Source of the DNA: Gavia stellata
Lineage: Eukaryota > Chordata > Aves > Gaviiformes > Gaviidae
Direction: 5' to 3'
Length of the DNA stretch: 64,000 bases
Assembly (NCBI RefSeq): GCF_030936135.1
Contig: NC_082594.1
Location: forward strand, 128,936,668 to 129,000,667
Below the pieces are notes generated by a model. It saw only the letters and a list, made by a program, of their open reading frames with translations. It was not told where the DNA came from and ran no database searches. The position numbers and the translations under genes are program-made. Numbering within the stretch: the stretch's first letter is position 1; each line of letters opens with the position of its first letter. Positions 12,091 to 21,348 of the stretch are shown here, piece by piece.

Positions 12091-15000
12091 TAAAGAAGGA
12101 CAGATCTTACCTAGGGTGAGTGTCGGGAGGCTGTGGAGACCAGCTCAGTGACCCCAGGGCTGAGGTGGTTTGCATTGCATTTTAGATTAGCTTGGCATAC
12201 AAGCCAAATGAGGGGGGGTGGGGAAGCGAGGACGGAGGGGGCACTCTGTGGATTACAGCCTCTTCAAGAGGGACTTAGGGATAGGTTGTCCAGGGTCTTG
12301 CTGTCACTGTCTGATACATTTGCCTTCCAAAAGCCTGTCCCATACCATGCCTGCCTCCCTGTCCCATGGCAAAAGATGGGTTCACAGCAGAGGGGAGCAC
12401 AGCAATAACAGCATTCCCAGGGTGGAGTGAAGAGGCAAACCTGTGCCTTCCCACTACCCAGCTGCTATCCTTATCCCCAGCATCCTCCACAAGCACCACT
12501 CCCTCAGGTGAACATCACACCTGGACTCTTACTTCCTTCAGGGATTTCACAGCTAATGTGGAGAGGATGGGATGAAGGTTCGCTGTCGAAGTCAGTCAGA
12601 ACAGAGCATCTGCTCCCTCTGGTGCCATGTGATGGTGAGACCAAACTGAAGCCTTCTCCCTCCCAAGGACCGGGCCTCCCAGAAGGTCTAGGATTATTTC
12701 CCAAGAGAATGTATAAAACCGTGATAGTTTCAGGAATTAGAATGGGACAATTAAGGAATGACAGAAGCTGCCCCAGTTAATATCGCTGAGGAGCTTCCAG
12801 TATAATCCCACATTTGGCCTATTTAAACTCCTAGGGAACAGCAGGTAAGTTCAAACAGGGGACAAAGTCTCGTTCTCCTGGAGAACATTCTCTAAATTAG
12901 ACACAGATTAATTAGTTTTGACACCTTGGCAAAGAAGTACTGTCTCACATTTTTCATTCATTTTTATCATCAGTAACATTCATGATAACATTATAAAGTG
13001 AGGAGAGAACAAAAAAAGAGACAGCTGAAACTTTATTTTTAATAGAAAGGGTTAAATTTAAAATAGGCTAAACAGGTTCCCAAAGCAAATATTTCCGAAC
13101 ACAGAAGCTAATAACGTTTCTTTCCTGCATTGCCAAAGATGGGGCTGAAGGAGACCTCAAGGGGTTACCCAGTCCATGCCAGTCACCTGTGAAAGAGGTT
13201 TGCTTAACCTGGTACAGGTATGTCCCCACTTTATGAAGCCATACTTGAGGCACTCCCTTTTGGCACTGAGCACAAAGACAACCTGGAGACCATCCCCTCA
13301 AGAAAGGTTTCTCTGTTCTCCACAAAAACCTTGGTTTTCAGGAAAGCACTGAATCTTCAGGACAGCACCGAATCTTCAGGACTGCACCGAATCTTCAGGA
13401 CTGCGAGCATGCGTTTTCTGTTCACCCACATCAATGCTCTTGACAGGTCTGACATGCGCCTGCGAGCTCAGCAAAGGTTTATTGCTGTATTTTGTGGAGG
13501 CAAGTACTGCAAGAAGGTTTTGGAGGATGCACTCAGAGACTCTGCAAGCAGCTACAAGGCTCTGCTGCTCTCTGCTGGGAAACGCTGACAGAGCCCTAGC
13601 AAGAGGCCGTACCGTGCCACAAAACTGCCGTTTGCTCACCAGATCTCAGGAAGGCTTTAACTATGTCTGGCTGCAACTGTGCAAAACCACAGGTCAGAGA
13701 GTCTCTGAGCCGCAGCGTGCAGGGAAGCGCGAGGCCATGGCCTCGGGTATCAGCTGGCTGGTGGCAGCCTCGTGGATCACACAGCTGGTGAGCCGGCCGC
13801 TCCGGCCAGCAGCCTCAGTCTGGGAGAAAGCCCAAGCCCCGACAGCAGCTCCGGCATGAAGGAGGAGGATGAGTTCCCCAGCCTGGTGCCGACCAGGGCC
13901 CTCTGCCCCTTCAAGCAATGATGTTTAATTTTCCAACATGTTTCATCTCATGCATCTCATTACGATTCTCAAGTACCGGATGAGGTCACAGGAGTTTAAG
14001 AAGACAGGCATTTTCAGGATTTGGCTATTAGATATATATTTACAGCTCAATAAAATAAGAAGAAATATTCAAAGTGAACAGACTGAAAAGTGATTTGTTT
14101 GAACTCTTCACTGCAGACTTGCAAGAAACCAATCAAAAAGGCTCAGGAGTGGTTTGAGCATAATTTATTAACCCAAAAGGGGCCGCATTGTTAACCAACA
14201 TCATTATTTATAGTGAACAGCTCAACCATCTCTACTGAACAACTGTGTGATACTGCAGGGACAAATGCAATGAGTTACTACACAGATAGGACAAAACCAG
14301 CAGTAGATCTTTGTTACAGCTGTTAGAAAAAGTGTCCCCAGGAGACAGACACTGAATCTCTAATGGCTATCTTACTTCTCTGACAATTTATTTAAGTTTT
14401 AACTTAACAGCAGGAATGATAGCCACAGTTACACAGTGACTCCCAATAAAGGAGCATATTGCTGATCTGCAGCTGGTGTTTTCTTAATTTATTTCAAAGT
14501 CTTTAAGTTCCAGACTTAACATATGGTGCCATATAAATAATGATATAATAATACGTTTTTGCTTTCCATGCGCCTGGATAGAAAAAAAGCCATGTGATTT
14601 ATGGTGCATAAGCATTGTATATAAGGCATTATTTCGCTCAGAATTTTAATGCATTTAAAATGCATCTTCTGCTTTTTGCAATCTGCTCTTTTGAAAGAAT
14701 AAACAGAGCAGTGATGTTTATTTAATGGAGCCATTCATCTTACTTCCTTGTGCAAAATCCTAGCTTTCCAGCCCCAGCAGCCAGATCCCTGTAGTAGGCA
14801 GTGGGGTTGGAAATGGAGAGATCTGCTGTTTACCAATGAGGCACAGATGAAAAGAAGACAGGGGGCTCAAGATCTACCCACAGCAGGACACTATTTGAAG
14901 CCAGCAGGCAGTTGAGAACTGCTTTGTCCCGTCCAGTAAAGGATGGAGAGAAGAAACCCAGGAGAGACATTCTGCAGGGAGTCATGCCGTGGAGAAAACA

Positions 15001-16449
15001 GCACTAGGATGGCTCAGCACAAAACTACCCATACACACACAACGGAAAGCAGGTGCCTACTTCAGCCAAAACTTTTAACTGCAGTTACTAGAGCAAACAC
15101 CGTCCCCCTGAAGTATGACAGGGATCTAACGGTTTACAGCTTTCCTTTCAGACCCTCGATAAACTAGCTCTGTGAGCACTACAGCTGTGCAGAAATACCC
15201 AGATGCAGGGCAGGAAAGATCTCCTCACTCACACCTCAACTGTTGCTGGACATTGCTGTCTTAGTTTCCAGACTGACTGGCAGCAAGACCTCATCAAGCA
15301 AAAACATCTTCACAGCTACAAGGGTTGCAAATGTGAGTTTAAAGATGCACAGATCACTACAGAGTATTTCTAAGGCATGTACAAGACAAACCAGTGAATA
15401 TTCTGCCTACAAACTTAAGCCTGCTCTGTGGTCCACAGCTCCTGGAGGAAATCTGTCAGGGTCCACAAATCAAAGACTGACAATCCCAAGCACCAGGCAG
15501 TATGCTGCACCATGTCCCATCATTTGAGGACAGGATAATCAGCAGAGGTTGAAGAAGTCAGATCCTGAAATCTCCATGAAAGTCCACCCAACCAACTCCC
15601 TAAGACCTTTCAACAATTTTACAGATTTTACCCAGCATCTTTCAAGATCTTTCAAAGTGAACACAGATCAAAAAAACCCCTACACTCAAAAAGCCAGAAG
15701 TCCCATGCTGTCCGGGACCATCACAGTCACATGGGGAAGTGGGAGAAGCAAGATGGTCTCAGAGGAGTTGAGTAATGACCTGGCGTGCCTTGAGTGCAGA
15801 CAGCAGTGCTCCAGTGCAAGATGATCTGAGTGGTCAGCGTGGCTGATGATACGGACAACACTGTCATGAACCTAGTACTGGAGCAATAGGGAAACTGTTT
15901 CCCTTAAAATGTCAACAGTGTAACCTGAAAAACACACACAAACTCAGCTGCTCTGCATGGAAGTGACATCTGTTAGTCTAGCACAGGTTTTGAAGTCCTG
16001 TATCTCCCTCCGTCTCACTCCCCATCAACCCCCATGGCAGTTTCAGTCACTTCAGTCTCAATCCCCATTCTTGTCATGCTGGAGCGTGAACCAGAGCATT
16101 TCAGAAGCTGGTTACTGTGGTAACCCAGCACAGCTTTTATCTTTATTCCTTTCATCTCCTCTTTGGGGGAAACTGGCAATCTGTTTATTTGCTTTTTCTG
16201 ACGAAGTTCATCATGCAGCACACTGTCAGGATCTGTGTAGAAGTGAGGAGAGGAGAAAGTAACTCTCACATAAATGTGCACGTAAACATTTCTCTCAGCG
16301 CTCTACTACCCCACCTCTGGCTTCCCTGCTTCTCTTTACAAGCTATTTGCCATGTCCTTTTCCATCTGGCCCTCCGTGGACAGCTTGCCTCTGCCCTTCT
16401 CCTCCAGGCCTCCTCACTAGCATGGTACTTACCAACAGGGCCAACAAGA
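12091..16449. other. noncoding stretch with minor repeats
   Basis: No gene was recognised. A homeobox-site-rich AT patch occurs at about 12890-13070 and another at about 14390-14560. A GC-richer pocket at 13500-13900 contains a good-context ATG at 13737 followed by 17 mildly hydrophobic codons and a GTGAGC, but nothing downstream supports an exon. Confidence 0.5.
13347..13403. repeat. 19-bp tandem repeat, three copies
   Basis: Three adjacent 19-base units (13347-13365, 13366-13384, 13385-13403) share the core CACCGAATCTTCAGGACTG. Units 2 and 3 are identical; unit 1 differs at two positions. It is a short minisatellite-like array in noncoding DNA. Confidence 0.9.
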
Positions 16450-16485
16450 GGAAATGTCTACCGTGGGGGAAATGTCTACCGTGGG
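16450..16485. repeat. perfect 18-bp tandem duplication
   Basis: GGAAATGTCTACCGTGGG occurs twice in direct succession (16450-16467 and 16468-16485) with no mismatch, so the duplication is recent or a copying slip. It lies about 20 bases upstream, in minus-strand terms, of a GTAAGT donor-like site. Confidence 0.9.
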
Positions 16486-16855
16486 CTTTCTCGAGTCCTT
16501 TATAGGAGCGTGCTAAGGCTGAAAGGCCACAGCCAGGCCACGTTTTGCCAAAAGGACACTGCAATTCACAGTGAAGTGACTCCGCTCCCTGCAAAACGAA
16601 AGGCCGGTGGCAGGCTGGGCTACGGGCAACCCCCAGGCCCTTCCCTCTGCCAAGGGACCCCTGGCTTCTACCAGGCCAGTGGCAGCCGGAGGCCCCCCCA
16701 GAGGGCTCGCTGGCTGCTGACACGCACCAGACGACCTCCCTAGCTGCTGCAGGGGGGAAGAATAACGCAGGCGAGGGGGCAGTCGCCAGGGTCAGGCCCA
16801 GGGCCGGGCCCAGGGCCAGGGGCCGGGCCAGGACCAAGCGCAGGCGCCGCCGCGG

Positions 16856-17000
16856 CCACTCACACAGTCACCTCCACCCCCGCCCGGCGCTCCTGCCCCA
16901 CCCCATAATGGCCGCGCGGCCCTCGCTGCCCACGTGACCCCCGCGGCACCGCCTACCGAGACACGGCGCAGCGGTTTCCCCGGCAACCACCCCGGCGTCT
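16856..17000 (-). promoter_or_regulatory. possible divergent noncoding first exon with splice donor
   Basis: On the minus strand, CpG-island sequence runs into GGTGACTGT followed by GTGAGTGG, a good 5' splice site whose GT is the complement of 16862-16863. The upstream part has only a 12-codon open frame (ATG just downstream of 16920), so an exon here would be 5' UTR. It could be the 5' end of IGSF11 or of a divergent noncoding transcript. The transcription start is not determinable from sequence. Confidence 0.25.
16974..16987. promoter_or_regulatory. RFX-type X-box
   Basis: GTTTCCCCGGCAAC is an imperfect inverted repeat matching the RFX X-box form GTNNCC-N2-GGNAAC, 99 bases upstream of the TEX55 start codon and inside the CpG island. 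RFX factors, notably RFX2 in spermatids, drive cilium and flagellum genes through such sites close to the promoter. That fits TEX55's flagellar role. Confidence 0.55.
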
Positions 17001-17085
17001 TCCGCCTCCTCTCCTGCCTACGGCGAGCGACGAGCGGCAGAAGGGGCCGGCGCCGGGGGGAGGCGAAGCGCGCCCCTGCCCCGCC

Positions 17086-17103
17086 ATGGAGAGCCGGGGG
17101 CTG
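17086..17103 (+). CDS. TEX55: TEX55 coding exon 1
   Basis: Encodes MESRGL only and ends at CTG followed by GTGAGG. Being six codons long it is easily missed; the evidence is start context, CpG-island position and frame continuity with exon 2 after a 665-base intron. Confidence 0.75.
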
Positions 17104-19420
17104 GTGAGGGCGGGCGGCGGCGGCGGCCCCGGGCCCGGAGACCTCTTCCCCCGCGTACACGCAGCCCCGAGGGTCGCCCCCACGCCCTCTCTGGCAGTGC
17201 TGACCTGCGCTGCCCCCGGGCGCCCCGTCCCAGCCTCCCGCGACCCCAGGCCCACGACCCCCGCGGCCTACTGCCCCCCCCCCCCGCCCCGCAATGAAGC
17301 GTCCTGCCCCCCTGTCCCCAGGCACAACACCCCTTTTCCCAGTTACAGGGAAGGGCACAGGTCGTGCCCCCCCTCTGGCCTCGCCCCGGCACCCCGCTTT
17401 AGGCAACGCAGCTGCAACCGGGAACCCCAAAACTAGCGAGTGGCTGACATGCCTCCTCTGCCCCAGGGAGTATACGATAAACAGCTAGAGTCCCTCTGTG
17501 AAAACCAGTCAGTAAGCAAGGATCGGGCACAGGTACACCCACTGCATAGCTCAGACCAGGTCTGAAGGCTTGGGCCTGAGCTTATACGGAGCTCTTGGGC
17601 TCGTGGGCAGAGGGTGTGGGTGGGATCAGTCACAGAAATTAAAGCCTATTAGCGCTGGCTGTAAGAGGAGCTGAAGGACTTGCAGAAGGATGCAGTAATC
17701 TGATGTATCTAGTCTGTGTGGCTACATGTTAAAAACATTTTTTCTTCTTTATTTGCTAAATATTTTAGCAAAAGCCCAATGATCATTCAGAATCCGAAGT
17801 GGAGGAATCTAGCATGCCACCAGCTGCTCAACCGTTTGAGGACCAGACACCTATAGTTGAATCCCCACCATCACTGGATGACTTACCTGGGGTTAAAACA
17901 CCAGCATCTGCAGACCAGCCATCTGTAGTGGAATTGCCAGTGTCTGCGGACCAGCTCATTGTTGAGAAACCACCAGGTTCGGAGGATCAGTTACCTGTTG
18001 TTGAATTTCTCCCATCCAGGGAAAACTCACATGCGATCAGGTCACCTGCGGGTGAACAGCCAGGTTTCAAAGTCAAGATGTACGAGTCCGACTCCACACA
18101 GGCTGGCGGTAAAACACCTGGGGCTCCGTCATCAGCAACTGTAGCCAAGCCAACAGAGACTACATGTGAAATGTCAGAGCAGCCAACAGTGTATGAAGAC
18201 CCCTTTGAAGTCTCCATTGAGTACATGGAGAAACACAATATTCTGCAGATATTTCAGGTGAAATTTCTCTCTTCCTTTTCCCTCCATAGGCTTACTTGAG
18301 AAGCTTGGCCTAAAGTTAGCTTGGACTAAATTATCCCTTCTCCGGATCCCTCCTTGTCCTGTGCTTTCTTAAGTGTAAATGTAAGAAAAGCAGTAGAAAA
18401 GGACCCTTAGGTCATCTTTGGGGATTGAAACAGATGCTTGCTTTTTAAAATGCAGCTAGGATTGGAGCAGAAAGTGCATCCACCCATCTGTCTAAGGATC
18501 AATACTTCTTTCCTTCTGTCTGTCTCTGTCTCAGGAGATCACAGAAAAACTGGTGTACCAGAAGCCTGATGACCCCTTGCAGTTCATGTTGCTGCAGGTA
18601 TGGTGTCTTGCTGGCGCTCAGCAAGGACTGTCTGTTATGGCCACAGCAGAAAGCCAGGTTTGCTGAGCACACCAGAAACATGGTCAACCCATGACTATTT
18701 CTCTCAGTGTGTGTCCGCTCACTTGGGAGGAGAAGGACGGGGCAGAGTGCCCAGGGTGCAAGGGACCACGTGTGCTCTAAAAGGAGAGGGACAAGAGGTG
18801 TGGGAGGGTGGATGTGTGGAAGAGAAGGGTGTGGGGGGAGAATGGGGTGGATGTGCCCTGGAGGACTGTTATCTCAGAGGTGAGGGAAGCTTAGGGCCCC
18901 TCTGTGTCCCTGTGACCCTTCTCTAGCTCCCTCTAGCCCACACCGGGAGGGAACACTTTTCCTGCCCACACACCCCTATTCAGGAGAACTATCTCTGCTG
19001 ATCCTGCAGAGTTTTAAAATGCAGGAAATTCAAAGTCAGTGGAGTGAATGATAGTTTGGGAGTGAGTTAGAAGAGGTGTGGGGAGCTCCTTGGGGAAAGG
19101 AGGAGGTGAGAGGAAAGAGAGCAGGCAGAGGGTCCTTCCTTTCACTGCCCTCTAGTCAGTCAGGGGAAGCATCACCTTCGTGATTTGCCGTCAGATTCAT
19201 CCCATACCGAATGCAGAACCTGCAGAGGCATGGCAAGGTCAGTTCTGGGCACCAATGGTAAGGAAATAGGCTCCTAAATGACCCTTTTCCTTTTCTTTTT
19301 GCCCAGGTGCAGTCTATGATAAATGCCAGGCAGGCAGAAATGGAGGGAATATTGGAGGAGAACGAAGATGCGGAGGTGTTTCTGGAAGAGGTCCTGTGCA
19401 CTCCTTTTGGCCCGTACTGA
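17086..19420 (+). CDS. TEX55: TEX55, testis-expressed RIIa-domain protein (four exons)
   Basis: Joined exons 17086-17103, 17769-18257, 18535-18597 and 19307-19420 give 227 codons; all introns are GT-AG and phase 0. Residues about 24-82 form five degenerate 11-13-residue repeats around (S/E)DQ-x-VVE. Residues about 145-197 (VYEDPFEVSIEYMEKHNILQ, then QKPDDPLQFMLLQVQ) match the C-terminus of mammalian TEX55. That part resembles the RIIa dimerisation/docking fold of protein kinase A regulatory subunits. TEX55 is reported in the sperm flagellum. The start is chosen because ATG 17086 has a strong GCCATGG context, lies in the CpG island and keeps frame across the first intron. The protein is less than half the human length (about 536 residues, recalled), because the repeat region is much shorter. 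The last 30 residues are acidic. UPK1B follows on the same strand, as in mammals. Confidence 0.9.
17769..18257 (+). CDS. TEX55: TEX55 coding exon 2 (repeat region and start of RIIa region)
   Basis: Runs from a TATTTTAG acceptor to a TTTCAG/GTGAAA donor, 163 codons. It carries the five DQ-type repeats (17832-18008), a Ser/Thr/Pro-rich linker, and the conserved YEDPFEV to LQIFQ segment. Reading through the donor would add only 14 codons before a stop. Confidence 0.9.
17832..18008 (+). repeat. TEX55: degenerate intragenic repeat coding 11-13-residue units
   Basis: Five successive units begin at Pro-Phe-Glu-Asp-Gln, Pro-Pro-Ser-Leu-Asp, PASADQPSVVEL, PVSADQLIVEK and PPGSEDQLPVVEF. Mammalian TEX55 also has a long array built on DQ-containing units; here only about five remain recognisable. 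Confidence 0.75.
18535..18597 (+). CDS. TEX55: TEX55 coding exon 3 (RIIa core)
   Basis: 21 codons from a CTGTCTCAG acceptor to a CTGCAG/GTATGG donor, encoding EITEKLVYQKPDDPLQFMLL plus Q. This is nearly identical to the mammalian TEX55 sequence as recalled, and includes the P-x-DPL-x-F signature of RIIa-like domains. Confidence 0.92.
19307..19420 (+). CDS. TEX55: TEX55 terminal coding exon
   Basis: 37 codons plus TGA after a TTTTTGCCCAG acceptor. It begins VQSMINARQAEMEG, completing the RIIa helix. A Glu-rich tail follows, ending FGPY. The tail looks longer than in the human protein as I recall it. Confidence 0.85.
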   Translation: MQSMINARQAEMEGILEENEDAEVFLEEVLCTPFGPY

Positions 19421-19778
19421 CCCTGCTATTGTGGTATTACATGGAGCTTCGCAGCACCATACTTTTGTAGTCATTGGTAGTAATTTAGAACAGGTCTGCT
19501 GGTGTCTCTGTTTCCTGATTTTTCTGTTATGTATCTTGTGCTTCCCCTTGGCTTTAAATCCTGCAACCAAGCATTGGTTTGGATGCACAAACTCAAATCT
19601 TATAGTGTGCATGGACCTGCATGCACATATGGCACATCTTGAAGAGACAGGTCTGCTGACTCCTATGCGGTCTGTGCATACAAATGCATAGATCCCACAT
19701 TTAGGCCACCCCATGACTCTGCTTTTCTCTGCAAAGAAAGCTCACAGCTCAGATAATGCAAGCACAAAAGCAAGTAGA

Positions 19779-19784
19779 ATTAAA
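19779..19784 (+). terminator. possible TEX55 poly(A) signal
   Basis: ATTAAA lies 359 bases after the TEX55 stop and is followed by a T-rich stretch (CTTCTCTTTTTTCATG). A canonical AATAAA occurs only at 20912-20917. Which is used cannot be told from the sequence. Confidence 0.35.
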
Positions 19785-20281
19785 AAGCAGCCCTGGACGA
19801 CCCACAGTCTTCTCTTTTTTCATGCTGCATTGGTGGCTTACTGTCTCCAGCTGCGCAGCAGCACCAATACCCATCTAACAGTTTGAGAGGCTGGGTCTGT
19901 GGCTTTCCCGCTGCAAGAAGCTGTCTGCCTGCCTCATCTACACACTGGGCACAGCTGTCTCACCCTTAACCATCCCTGCTGGGTTCTGATCACTCTGCTT
20001 GTTGGTGTTGCCCTGCTTGTATCATTGCAAATACAGTGTATATTTTGATAAACAGAGCAGTAAAGCAACAGTTGCACGCACCCTCTGTGGCTTTCAGAAG
20101 ACATTGTCCCTCAGGAATGCGGGAGGTGACTAAAACTGTACAAGCACTGGTAGCCCAGGAAATTCAGAATCAAGGTACACTTTGCATCATGTCATTTGAA
20201 CTGCTTTTGATTCTCAAAATGCTTACAGTCCTCATTTTCATACTATCCAAGTGCCTGTTTCCACACTGTAAAGAAAGTTTG

Positions 20282-20310
20282 TTTTTCTTTTTCTTTTTCT
20301 TTTTCTTTTC
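20282..20310. repeat. (TTTTTC)n microsatellite
   Basis: Nearly five copies of TTTTTC, pyrimidine-only on the plus strand, in noncoding DNA between TEX55 and UPK1B. Confidence 0.9.
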
Positions 20311-21278
20311 TCTTGCCTGAAGATTATTGAAAATGTGCAACAGAGCATACTGTTATTTTGGCTTCATTACATGTGTATGTGCAGTAGGTGCCAAAAAGTT
20401 TTTTGTCACTACAGACTTTTCTCTTTTTTAGGCAAGTGCTCTAATTTCATGACGGATGGTAGTGTATTCCCAAATGACTTTGTCTATGGCTATGAAAAGA
20501 GCACCATAGAAACTTATCTTCCATCTATCTATTTTCAGCTAAAACTCTGATGATTAGATTGTGTGATACTCCACAGCAGAGCTTGGGCCCAAAAAGCTTG
20601 GGAATAACAGAGGCAAGTGTTTGGCATACAAATTCTGTGTCTGAGAAGAGTTGCCTTTCTATCCAAGGTTCTCAAAAAAGATCAGTTAACTCCTGTGTTT
20701 CCAGGTTAAAGGCAGGTAAGCACCCCTGTCATTCATAGGGCAGGAAGGTTTTCACAGTTATTGTGAGCCTAAAGATGGCTCAAGATTCAGAAAAAATCTT
20801 CATGGGTTTTATAAGAGGTTTGATGTAGACTTAGGCATCTAGGTCCCACTGAAGCAGTGAGGTGCTTTGAAAGCCCTACTTGTCTTCAGTAACTGGAAGA
20901 ATTTGACACTTAATAAAACAGAGAGAGTGGTTGTTTTTCAGCCTGATATGGTTTTGATCAAGAATTTATAAATGGCCCTGTACATACCTGCGCTGTGAAT
21001 GTAAGGGAAGAGCTAATGCACCTCTGTGAAACAGGCAGTGAATGGAAGATGAAGATACTGGCTGAAGCTTTTTCATCTCTATGGTCACTCGTCAGCATGT
21101 TTTCCCAAGAGACGGAGATGTTGGCATGTCTTTGAATTTTGTTGTAGAGCAGGATTAGGGTGCTTTTGGGTATAGCTTTAGCTGTGAATTTCCTCTTTCT
21201 ATCATTTGTGTATTGTATTTTCTTGTTCTCTTTTACTTACGAAAAACTTTTGAGTTGTAATATGTTTTTGGACTATAG

Positions 21279-21348
21279 GTGTATGCCCTCAACATCATGT
21301 CAGCATTAGGGGAGTTATGCAAGGAAAGATCCTTAATTTCTCTCTCAG
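21279..21348 (+). other. orphan exon-like segment
   Basis: 70 bases between a GGACTATAG acceptor and a strong CTCAG/GTAAGT donor. The frame continuing from a phase-0 intron is open (starts VYALNIMSALGELC). It could follow TEX55 exon 3 in frame as an alternative exon, or belong to the UPK1B 5' UTR or a noncoding RNA. No homology is recognised. Confidence 0.3.

Larger units (their letters stand above)
16790..17430. promoter_or_regulatory. CpG island, likely bidirectional promoter
   Basis: This is the densest GC and CpG segment of the window, with many CGCG, GGCGGC and CCGCGG words and no clear TATA box. It contains an E-box-type CACGTGAC at 16931-16938, an X-box at 16974-16987, and the first TEX55 exon with its ATG at 17086. 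In mammals, as I recall, IGSF11 begins almost head-to-head with TEX55, so this island probably drives both directions. A 12-base C run lies at 17274-17285. Confidence 0.85.

Noticed and set aside
13737..13859. ATG with good context followed by a hydrophobic run and GTGAGC, resembling a signal-peptide exon
   Set aside because: No partner exon or promoter island; composition of the GC-richer pocket explains it.
1..16800. IGSF11 coding exons on the minus strand
   Set aside because: Gene order predicts IGSF11 here, but no Ig-domain signature such as Y-Q-C was seen; at most the region is its first intron.
16117..17430. Long open frames on both strands across the CpG island (100-212 codons)
   Set aside because: Gly/Ala/Arg/Pro-rich translations typical of CpG-island DNA; only the short TEX55 first exon has splice and frame support.
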